The notes beneath the pieces are model-generated. The model made no database searches, was not told the origin of the DNA, and worked only from the letters and a program-made list of their open reading frames with translations. The translations under genes were made by a program, and so were the position numbers. A DNA stretch of 5,278 bases from Gammaproteobacteria bacterium (GTDB taxonomy: Bacteria; Pseudomonadota; Gammaproteobacteria; Pseudomonadales; Pseudohongiellaceae): contig CANCGR010000237.1 in the NCBI GenBank assembly GCA_947377625.1, positions 1-5,278 on the forward strand, in the 5' to 3' direction. Below are positions 1 to 5,278 of this stretch, piece after piece (position 1 is the first letter of the stretch; every line of letters begins with the position of its first letter).

Positions 1-1
1 A

Positions 2-1507
2 GTAGTTCTCTCAGGTTCCAACGAAATTCCTGCCGTGGCTTCCAATGGTTCAGGCACGGCGATCATTTCCTTGAACACTACTACTCATGAGATGCGGGTA
101 AGCGCCAATTTCACCGGGCTGACGGGCAATACCACCGCTTCTCACGTGCATTGCTGTGTGGTTTTGCCAGCTAATGCCGGAGTGGCCACCACAACTCCCA
201 CATTCGGGGGCTTTCCGCTGGGCGTAACAGCCGGTGCCTGGGACAACATCTATAACATGGCCACGGCCACGGCGTGGAATCCTGCTTTTGTCACCGCCAA
301 CGGCGGTACTCCAGCCGGCGCCGAGGCGGCATTTGTTGCAGGTGTTGCTGCCGGACGGTCTTATCTCAATATCCACAGTTCGACTTCCCCGGGCGGTGAA
401 ATCCGCGGCACGCTGTTGCTCAATTCCTTTGCCGCTGCCGCCTCACCACGCAGTGCCGGCCTGGCTGCTGCGCTCGATTCACTTGGCGCGGGTACCGGGG
501 CGGTTTCAGATCGCCTGGTGGCCATGGCCTTGTTAAACAGCACAGCACAAAAATCCGCCATTGACATGTTGCTGCCCACATCCTCAACTGCCGTTGAAAC
601 AGTGATAGCTGACACCTTGTTCACGGACTTCGATCAGATGGGTTCGCGCCTGCAGGGCTTGCGCATGAATGCACCGGCTGCAACGCAAGCCAACGGACTG
701 TGGTCCAAAGGTTTCAGCAGTTCCGGCAAACACGATACGACAAGCGGCGCTGCCGGCTATGAGAACGACGGCTGGGATTTTGCGATTGGCTACGACCGGC
801 AGATTGCGCCTGGTCTGGTTGCCGGTGCTGCGGTAAGCATCGCGGACCACTCGATAGGCTTCATAGACCAATTCGCCGGTTCAAGTACTGACATTTCCAC
901 GACACAGGCTTCTGTCTATGGCAGCAAAGTGCTCGGCAGCGGTTATGTCGAAGCCATGCTCTCCTATGGAACGAACGACAGTGCTTTCCTGCGTAATGCG
1001 GGTCTGGCTGGCTCGGCAAGAGCCAAGGCCGACAGCAATCAATGGGGTGCACGTATTGCGGGCGGCGTTATTGTCGACCTCGGCTCCGCACTCACCGTGA
1101 CGCCACAAGCGCGGCTTGATTGGATGAGTCTGGATCAGGATGGCTATCAGGAAACAGGTGCCGGTGGCTTGGCACTTAATGTCGGCTCGCAATCGCTTGA
1201 TCGTGTTCGCACCAGCGTCGGCGCGCAGTTTGATTGGAACACCGGCACTATCGCCACACCCTTTGTGCGCGCCTTCTGGAATCATGACAACAAGGATGCC
1301 GGCTCAACCCAGTTGGTGTCATTCGTTGCCGGCGGCACCAGTTTCATGGATGCCGGTCAGGGCATCGACAAGAACAGTTATTCATTGGGCTTTGGCATAA
1401 ACTTCCGCAGCAAGACCGGATTATCAGCAGCCATTGGCTACGACAGAGTGTCCAGCAGCAACTTTGAATCCGATATTTTCCAGGGAAAATTGTTCTGGGC
1501 ATTTTGA
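2..1507 (+). CDS. CHRD-domain autotransporter (5' partial)
   Basis: The frame is open from base 2 with no start codon that suits the protein, so the gene begins left of the window, where a signal peptide is expected. The GTG at base 35 lies inside the CHRD domain and is not a credible start. Of 501 visible residues, about 1-140 form a CHRD domain. It opens with LSGSNEIPAVASNGSG, has HVHCC at 48-52, and ends with YLNIHS (121-126) and PGGEIRG (130-136). Residues 140-225 are an Ala/Leu-rich helical linker of the kind that precedes autotransporter barrels. Residues 231-501 look like an autotransporter beta-domain, starting GLWSKGF and showing alternating amphipathic strands. The chain ends in F-x-G-x-L-x-W-x-F with a terminal Phe, the usual signal for the outer-membrane assembly machinery (BAM). 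From family knowledge, the barrel sits in the outer membrane and displays the N-terminal part outside. The role of bacterial CHRD domains is poorly known, so the ligand cannot be stated. A cupin gene follows 24 bases later. Confidence 0.87.
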   Translation, partial: VVLSGSNEIPAVASNGSGTAIISLNTTTHEMRVSANFTGLTGNTTASHVHCCVVLPANAGVATTTPTFGGFPLGVTAGAWDNIYNMATATAWNPAFVTANGGTPAGAEAAFVAGVAAGRSYLNIHSSTSPGGEIRGTLLLNSFAAAASPRSAGLAAALDSLGAGTGAVSDRLVAMALLNSTAQKSAIDMLLPTSSTAVETVIADTLFTDFDQMGSRLQGLRMNAPAATQANGLWSKGFSSSGKHDTTSGAAGYENDGWDFAIGYDRQIAPGLVAGAAVSIADHSIGFIDQFAGSSTDISTTQASVYGSKVLGSGYVEAMLSYGTNDSAFLRNAGLAGSARAKADSNQWGARIAGGVIVDLGSALTVTPQARLDWMSLDQDGYQETGAGGLALNVGSQSLDRVRTSVGAQFDWNTGTIATPFVRAFWNHDNKDAGSTQLVSFVAGGTSFMDAGQGIDKNSYSLGFGINFRSKTGLSAAIGYDRVSSSNFESDIFQGKLFWAF

Positions 1508-1517
1508 TCAGGCAACC

Positions 1518-1522
1518 AGGAG
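1518..1522 (+). promoter_or_regulatory. Ribosome binding site of the cupin gene
   Basis: AGGAG lies nine bases before the ATG at 1532. It is only three bases before an in-frame GTG at 1526, too close for efficient initiation. This decides the start in favour of the ATG. Confidence 0.7.
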
Positions 1523-1531
1523 CAGGTGGGC

Positions 1532-1978
1532 ATGAAGTTGAACAAGAGTTGGATCGCGCTATTGTTGTTGGTGATGGCGCAAGCGCCAACGCTGAATGTC
1601 TATGCGCAGCAGCAGAGTGTCACTTCTACGCCCATACTGAAGACCAGTGAAAGTTGGAACGGCGCGCCGGTGCACTATCCTGCCGGCACGCCGGAAATCT
1701 CGGCGTTTATTGTTGAAGTGGCACCGGGCGCGCAAACCGGCTGGCATTCGCACCCGGTGCCATCGTTCGGCATGATTCTGGAAGGTGAACTGGAAGTCGA
1801 GCTCAAGGACGGTCGCAAGAATGTGCTCAAAGCCGGTGATGCAGTGGTGGAAGTTGTGGATGCCTTGCACAACGGCATCAACAAAGGCGCTCGTCCGATG
1901 AAGCTGGTGGTGTTCTATGCCGGTGTCAAAGAGCAGCCATTGACGGTCACGCAAGGGGCGGCCGTGCCGGGCAAATAG
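1532..1978 (+). CDS. Exported small cupin-domain protein
   Basis: The protein has 148 residues from the ATG favoured by AGGAG. The N-terminus is a signal peptide: Lys at 2 and 5, a hydrophobic core at about 7-16, and a probable cleavage after VYA at 23-25. The mature protein is therefore likely periplasmic. The rest is one cupin barrel. Motif 1 reads GWHSHPVPSFGMILEGELEV (70-89), with His72 and His74 as metal ligands. The usual motif-1 glutamate position appears to be Ser77. Motif 2 runs from GD at 102-103 to HNGIN (113-117) and supplies His113. Three histidines suggest a bound divalent metal, but no substrate can be deduced because cupins of this size range from enzymes to simple binding proteins. 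The gene follows the CHRD autotransporter by 24 bases with no visible terminator between them, so co-transcription is likely. It converges with the next gene over 11 bases. Confidence 0.88.
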   Translation: MKLNKSWIALLLLVMAQAPTLNVYAQQQSVTSTPILKTSESWNGAPVHYPAGTPEISAFIVEVAPGAQTGWHSHPVPSFGMILEGELEVELKDGRKNVLKAGDAVVEVVDALHNGINKGARPMKLVVFYAGVKEQPLTVTQGAAVPGK

Positions 1979-1989
1979 TGCGCCGCATC

Positions 1990-2736
1990 CTACAAAGTGA
2001 ATCTCGCCAACAGCGGCACATGGTCTGACAGCTCACGCCAGTCCTTGCCGTTGAGGCACTCACAGCTCTCCAGCGTCAGCCCTTTGAAGTAAATGCGATC
2101 CATGCACAGTAAAGGCCAGCGCGCCGGGAAAGTTCTCGCGTAACGTTGCTGGCTTTGCATGAATACTTCTTCCAATTGCAGTGCAGGGTCCAGATGACGT
2201 TGCACCTCCCGTGTTGTCCAGTCATTGAAATCACCACCAACAATCAAGGCTTCGTGGTTGTCGACAATGCTCGCCAGATGCTGGTTGAGAATTCCCAGCT
2301 GCTTTTTGCGTTCAAATCCCAGCAGGCCCAGATGCAGGCACAGCACATGCACACGCTGGCCGCTGTCGGGCATCACAATGGTGCCATGCAGCAAGCTGCG
2401 ACTGGCCTGCCTGAATAGCGAGACATTGATATTGTCCCAGGCGTGGAAAGGATGCTTGCTCAATATGGCGTTGCCGTGGTGGCCGGTGTCGATAATCGCG
2501 TTTTTGCCGTAGGCGTAATGCGGCCACACCTCATCTGCCAGAAATTCAAATTGCGAAGCGGCCGGCCAGTCGCCGATGTTGGCAGCATGCACGTGATGGG
2601 CGCCTTGCACTTCCTGCAGCAGCACCATGTCGACATCCGCCGCTCTTATCATCTCGCGCATGCGATGCAGCACAAAGTGGCGGTTGTTGCTGTTGAATCC
2701 CTTGTGGATGTTGTAGGTAAGAAGGCTTAGCTGCAT
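1990..2736 (-). CDS. ybhP: YbhP-like endonuclease/exonuclease/phosphatase family protein
   Basis: The 248-residue product closely resembles E. coli YbhP (about 250 residues) as I remember it, in length and along the whole chain, including NIHKGF, FEFLAD, YAYGKNA, GHHGNA, GDFNDW, ARTFP and LSDH. It belongs to the Mg2+-dependent EEP superfamily (DNase I, exonuclease III and sphingomyelinase fold). Expected catalytic and metal positions are present: Asn9 (TYNIHKGF), Glu42 (LQEV), His135 (CLHLGL), Asp169 and Asn171 (GGDFNDW), Asp213 (MDRIYFK) and Asp238-His239 (SDH). It should therefore be an active phosphodiesterase or phosphomonoesterase; the substrate is unknown. No signal peptide is seen. The ATG at 2736 was chosen because the fold starts there. 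The frame stays open upstream to 2949, but that stretch has no family similarity and a composition unlike the rest. The Shine-Dalgarno signal is weak. In E. coli the gene sits with ybhN and clsB; those neighbours are absent here. Confidence 0.9.
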   Translation of the reverse strand: MQLSLLTYNIHKGFNSNNRHFVLHRMREMIRAADVDMVLLQEVQGAHHVHAANIGDWPAASQFEFLADEVWPHYAYGKNAIIDTGHHGNAILSKHPFHAWDNINVSLFRQASRSLLHGTIVMPDSGQRVHVLCLHLGLLGFERKKQLGILNQHLASIVDNHEALIVGGDFNDWTTREVQRHLDPALQLEEVFMQSQQRYARTFPARWPLLCMDRIYFKGLTLESCECLNGKDWRELSDHVPLLARFTL

Positions 2737-2960
2737 GAAGCGGGTCAAAGTTCCGGTGTTTTCGGGTTGCGGAATATCAGTCAACGATGAAATGCGTCTG
2801 GCTGACTTCAGGAGTTGCGGCGCTGTTATGACAGGGCTTTTTGTATCAGCTTCGATGGGGAGCGAAGCTAGCAGAAACCACTCACGGTTCTGTTCGGCAG
2901 CACACCTTGTGACGCGCTGCGACCGCGTACACTTCGCTCGACTCCGCACAGCACGCGCTA

Positions 2961-2974
2961 TTGATAACGATCAA
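2961..2974 (+). promoter_or_regulatory. FNR/Anr-type oxygen-response box
   Basis: TTGATAACGATCAA is an exact match to the known FNR/Anr consensus TTGAT-N4-ATCAA, with both five-base half-sites perfect. Its centre (2967.5) lies 68 bases before the ATG of the zinc-ribbon gene. FNR-type activators commonly bind about 41.5 bases upstream of the transcription start, which would place the start near 3009. A weak -10-like element around 2995-3002 (GTTAGT/TAGTCT) and the absence of a usable -35/-10 pair fit an activator-dependent promoter. The palindrome could also affect ybhP, but its start is 225 bases away. The match is seen directly; the regulation is inferred. Confidence 0.72.
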
Positions 2975-3024
2975 CACCGGCTGCTGACGGGTAAGTTAGT
3001 CTTCCAGAACAGTTTTCCGACAAC

Positions 3025-3028
3025 GAGG
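3025..3028 (+). promoter_or_regulatory. Ribosome binding site of the zinc-ribbon gene
   Basis: GAGG lies seven bases before the ATG at 3036 and supports that start. Confidence 0.65.
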
Positions 3029-3035
3029 CGCCACC

Positions 3036-3548
3036 ATGGACAATCTGAATTCCGAACAGCTCAAGGAAAAACTCACCGCACAATATGACAAATTCGCTGC
3101 CAAAACCCATGAGGTGTTTGTGGCCGGTCGCGAAAAAAGCAAAGAGGCCTTGCATGTGGCCGTAGAAAAAACCCGCGAACAGATGACCGCACTGGGGGAG
3201 TTGAGTGTAGAGCAAGGCAAGCAGTTCCAGCATTACATGCACCGCGATCTCGACCAGACCTCGCGTGATCTTCACAAGCTCGGGGCACAAGCCAAAGATC
3301 GGCTGAACCCGTCGCGCATTGGTGCCGGTGCCTTGGACAGCATGGCCGCGCTGTTGCATGTGGGCAGTGATGCGTTATTGGTGCTGTCGATAAAGGCCGA
3401 TGAGGCTCTCACCTACAAGGCCGGCGAGCTGACCAGCGCGGGCACGCTTACCTGCAGCAAATGCGCGCATGTGACGGACATCAGCAAGTCCAGTGTTATT
3501 CGCCTGTGCCCGGCGTGCCAGAACGATACCTTCACCAAGAGCTATTGA
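3036..3548 (+). CDS. Helical protein with C-terminal zinc ribbon (DUF1451/YbeL-like)
   Basis: The product has 170 residues. About 1-95 is strongly charged, rich in Lys, Glu, Gln and Ala, and predicted to be amphipathic helix or coiled coil, somewhat like a phasin. Residues 97-132 are a more hydrophobic helical stretch but not a clear membrane span. The C-terminus is a four-cysteine zinc ribbon: Cys140-x2-Cys143 (TCSKC) and Cys158-x2-Cys161 (LCPAC), followed by NDTFTKSY. This order, size and GTLTCSKC...LCPAC...TF pattern match the DUF1451 family typified by E. coli YbeL, whose function is unknown. No signal peptide is present, so it is probably cytoplasmic. The perfect FNR/Anr-type box upstream suggests induction at low oxygen. 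The gene converges with the PGPGW gene, with two bases between stop codons. The family assignment is moderately sure; a biochemical role cannot be given. Confidence 0.8.
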   Translation: MDNLNSEQLKEKLTAQYDKFAAKTHEVFVAGREKSKEALHVAVEKTREQMTALGELSVEQGKQFQHYMHRDLDQTSRDLHKLGAQAKDRLNPSRIGAGALDSMAALLHVGSDALLVLSIKADEALTYKAGELTSAGTLTCSKCAHVTDISKSSVIRLCPACQNDTFTKSY

Positions 3549-3550
3549 TT

Positions 3551-3976
3551 TCAATCCAGCTGCAAAGCTTCTTTGTGCTGCTTCATCCGCAACCAGTTGA
3601 CTGGTTGCAGGATGAATTTATGACTGAGCAACCAGCGTTCAAAGCGGAACTTGCCGGGCACATCCAGCATCAGCAAACCGATTACCAGTGTCACCATGCC
3701 AGGGCCGGGCAGGAACAGTAGCGTCACACCCACCAGCACCAGCAACAGTCCCACAATATTTTTCACGACTATCATCAGCAGGCGCAGCGCCGGCGGATAG
3801 TGGCACCACAGCGGCGGGCGACGCGCAGATTGCTTGAAATAGTCAGCCGGGATTTGCACCACTGCCCACGGCACCAAAAACACACTGCCGGCAAACAGCA
3901 ACGCAAACAGCGCCGCTAATGCCCACGGATGCCAAGTGCCAATCAGTGCCAGCGCCGCTTCTACTTGACCGTTCAT
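3551..3976 (-). CDS. PGPGW-family inner-membrane protein
   Basis: The product has 141 residues. Hydrophobic segments at about 18-41, 64-89 and 92-105 predict two or three membrane spans. Between the last two is LFLPGPG (87-93), the signature of the putative transmembrane PGPGW family, although the usual Trp after PGPG is Met here. The chain continues with DVPGKFRFERW (105-115) and a basic tail with NWLRMKQHK (127-135), as in other members. The function of the family is unknown. The ATG at 3976 was chosen because it overlaps the stop of the AsmA-like gene as ATGA; there is no good Shine-Dalgarno sequence, which fits translational coupling. An in-frame GTG at 4015 would add 13 residues and overlap the upstream gene by 43 bases, which is less likely. 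The 3' end of this gene contains a long hairpin. Confidence 0.85.
   Translation of the reverse strand: MNGQVEAALALIGTWHPWALAALFALLFAGSVFLVPWAVVQIPADYFKQSARRPPLWCHYPPALRLLMIVVKNIVGLLLVLVGVTLLFLPGPGMVTLVIGLLMLDVPGKFRFERWLLSHKFILQPVNWLRMKQHKEALQLD
3582..3616. repeat. Near-perfect 15-bp hairpin in the PGPGW 3' coding end
   Basis: The left arm TTCATCCGCAACCAG (3582-3596) pairs with the right arm at 3601-3616 around a TTGA loop. All 15 pairs are Watson-Crick, with one bulged A at 3609. It begins 33 bases after the stop codon of the converging zinc-ribbon gene and lies in the codons for FILQPVNWLRMK of the PGPGW protein. A short T-run (TTTAT) follows on the plus strand; none follows on the minus strand. 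It could serve as a 3' end or stability element for the plus-strand transcript. Confidence 0.6.
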
Positions 3977-5278
3977 GGTTGCACTGCCAACGAGCCGGTA
4001 TAGAACGCTGCGCACGGGACTTCAGGTTTCAGCTTCTCCAGCAACCTTCGCACTGGTCCGGCCAACGCTTTAAAGATGTTCGGCTTGGATATTTCCGGGT
4101 GCTGGAACGTGCCGCCAATGTCCTGGGAAACTCTGATGCAACCTTGTTGGTCCAGCAGCGCGATGCTCAGGTTCTTGAACTGGGCATTGGGGAAATCCAG
4201 CGCGCCTTTGAGTGCCAGCAGGTTCTCATGCGTGGTCATCGCCACGTCCTGTGTCTGCGCCACTCCTGCGTTGATATTCCACTCGGAGCTAACAGCAGGG
4301 ATGTCGCTGCTGACACCGGTTTCAATAAAAATGTTGGCGAAGTCGAAACCCTTGGTGACCACCAGACCCAAAGGGCCGGCAAACAGAATGGCACCGGCAT
4401 CCACCAGGTTGAAGTTCTGGCTGCTCTCATACTTGGCAAACTGTTCATCGAGATTGCTGTCGTTGATCAGCAGATTCTTGCCTTGCAGGGACACATGCCC
4501 TGACAGTGTCTGCTTCAATTCCGGCAGCGTTTGCCCCTGCGCAGCAAGGTGCGTGGAGAAATCCATGGTGCCGGTCACTGAGCGCGTGGGTGCCAACAGT
4601 TTGAAGCTGTCCGCCACCAGGAATTGTGGCAAGGTATAGTCCAATGCGTAATGAGGTTCTGCTGCGCTGAAGTCTGCTCGCAGGTTGGCTGTTGCCTGCG
4701 CGCCGAACAAGTCCATCGTGATGGGTGCGAAGGTGAACAGCTGATGGTTGGCGGCAAGCGCCAGTCTCACATTACCGAGTGTAAAGGAGCCTTCGCGTAT
4801 TTCTGCGCAGCCCACGCTGGCTGAGATATTCACAGTGGCAAGACTGCCTGGCGCCAGAGTGTCGACAGGGGTTAAACCCAGCAAATCGACGTTGCAGGAT
4901 GCGGCCGAGTACTCGTTACCTGTCATAGCGTCTGTGAAGTGGATATTGGCGTTGCTTACGCTGATCCGTTCGAGCTTCAGTGTGACATGCGGTTGCGGCT
5001 GCGTGAAATTGAAACTGCCGTCTTCATGGCGCACGAGGGCAACGACGGGATCATGCAGGGCAATCGCGTTCAGCCTGATTTCACCAAGCAAAAGCGGCAA
5101 CGCATCAATGCCCAAGCTGACTGTGCTGACGGTCGCAATCTGCATTCCTTCCCTGCGCATGTGCACGTCGTGTGCGGCCAGCTGCAAGCCATGCAGAAAG
5201 CTGACTTCCAGCGGCCCGCTGATTTCAATGTCGAGCGAAAATGAGGCGGAGAGGGTTTTTTCCAGATGATGCTTGTAG
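3973..5278 (-). CDS. AsmA-family envelope protein (5' partial)
   Basis: The frame is open to the right edge, so the true start and the expected N-terminal membrane anchor lie outside; 434 residues are visible. The first visible part (YKHHLEKTL...IEISGPLEVSF) aligns with the AsmA N-terminal pattern that normally follows the anchor by a few residues, so perhaps 25-45 residues are missing. The pattern continues with LPLLLGEIRLNAIAL and DGSFNFTQ (about 60-92). The C-terminal third carries the conserved block of proteobacterial AsmA-like proteins: NLVDAGAILFAGPLG (290-304), VTKGFDFANIF (307-317), W333 with DVAMTT (344-349), LALKGALDF (354-362), QQGC (377-380) and the ending CAAFYTGSLAV (422-432). 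At roughly 460-480 residues it is compact beside E. coli AsmA (617). From family knowledge, such proteins are anchored in the inner membrane, face the periplasm, and are linked to outer-membrane biogenesis and phospholipid transport. The TTG at 5187 is internal, not a start. Confidence 0.88.
   Translation of the reverse strand, partial: YKHHLEKTLSASFSLDIEISGPLEVSFLHGLQLAAHDVHMRREGMQIATVSTVSLGIDALPLLLGEIRLNAIALHDPVVALVRHEDGSFNFTQPQPHVTLKLERISVSNANIHFTDAMTGNEYSAASCNVDLLGLTPVDTLAPGSLATVNISASVGCAEIREGSFTLGNVRLALAANHQLFTFAPITMDLFGAQATANLRADFSAAEPHYALDYTLPQFLVADSFKLLAPTRSVTGTMDFSTHLAAQGQTLPELKQTLSGHVSLQGKNLLINDSNLDEQFAKYESSQNFNLVDAGAILFAGPLGLVVTKGFDFANIFIETGVSSDIPAVSSEWNINAGVAQTQDVAMTTHENLLALKGALDFPNAQFKNLSIALLDQQGCIRVSQDIGGTFQHPEISKPNIFKALAGPVRRLLEKLKPEVPCAAFYTGSLAVQP

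Larger units (their letters stand above)
2737..3035. other. Divergent intergenic region
   Basis: These 299 bases separate the divergent ybhP-like and zinc-ribbon genes. I see no convincing small gene; open frames crossing it are extensions or shadows of the flanking genes. It contains the FNR/Anr-type palindrome at 2961-2974. It also holds a 7-bp inverted repeat at 2848-2869 (AGCTTCG and CGAAGCT around eight bases) that no T-run follows on either strand, so it is not an intrinsic terminator. No strong sigma70 promoter towards ybhP is obvious. A TTGACT hexamer (minus strand, about 2781-2786) lacks a good -10 at the right distance. Confidence 0.6.

Noticed and set aside
1979..1989. A possible bidirectional terminator between the cupin and ybhP-like genes
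   Set aside because: Only 11 bases separate the stop codons, and no hairpin with a T-run is visible in or around the gap.
2848..2869. A 7-bp inverted repeat that might be a terminator
   Set aside because: The loop is eight bases and no T-run follows it on either strand; it lies upstream of both flanking genes rather than after a gene.
2737..2949. A 71-codon in-frame N-terminal extension of the ybhP-like gene
   Set aside because: It shows no family similarity, has a different composition (Arg, Cys and Ser rich), and E. coli YbhP begins close to the NIHKGF motif. It is probably untranslated leader.
2920..2960. GC-rich stretch around ACTTCGCTCGACTCCGCACA that resembles dispersed intergenic repeats
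   Set aside because: It is an imperfect resemblance, has no second copy in the window, and forms no clear inverted repeat.
2735..3088. A 117-codon plus-strand open frame crossing the intergenic region
   Set aside because: It overlaps the zinc-ribbon gene in another frame, has no recognisable domain, and lies over the FNR box and the divergent promoter region.
3973..4503. Several long open frames on the plus strand opposite the AsmA-like gene
   Set aside because: They are antisense shadows of a well-supported gene, with Cys- and His-rich or low-complexity translations and no domain signature.

Overview
The window looks like a chromosomal stretch of a Gram-negative proteobacterium, most likely a gammaproteobacterium. 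It encodes an outer-membrane autotransporter barrel, an AsmA-type envelope protein, a close homologue of E. coli YbhP and a zinc-ribbon protein resembling YbeL (DUF1451), and it carries a perfect FNR/Anr-type box. No mobile element, CRISPR array, tRNA or rRNA was seen. Nearly all of the sequence is coding.

Layout. (1) On the plus strand, bases 2-1507 hold the 3' part of an autotransporter whose passenger is a CHRD domain; its signal peptide lies off the left edge. Twenty-four bases later comes a small exported cupin protein (1532-1978), probably in the same operon. (2) Converging on it with an 11-base gap is a minus-strand YbhP-like endonuclease/exonuclease/phosphatase (EEP) family protein (1990-2736). 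(3) A 299-base divergent intergenic region (2737-3035) holds the FNR/Anr-type site TTGAT-N4-ATCAA at 2961-2974. The site is placed to control the plus-strand helical zinc-ribbon gene (3036-3548). (4) That gene converges, with only two bases between stop codons, on a minus-strand pair. The pair is an AsmA-like protein, whose start lies off the right edge (3973-5278), and a PGPGW-family inner-membrane protein (3551-3976). The two overlap by ATGA and so are probably translationally coupled.

How the genes may work together. The left pair would act at the cell surface (CHRD autotransporter) and in the periplasm (cupin). The right pair is an envelope module in which AsmA-like proteins are tied to outer-membrane and lipid homeostasis. 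The zinc-ribbon gene may be an oxygen-responsive gene. The most notable points are the CHRD-autotransporter fusion, the perfect FNR box, and a 15-bp hairpin inside the 3' coding end of the PGPGW gene, just past the stop codon of the converging zinc-ribbon gene. I found no clear evidence of a wholly new multi-gene system.
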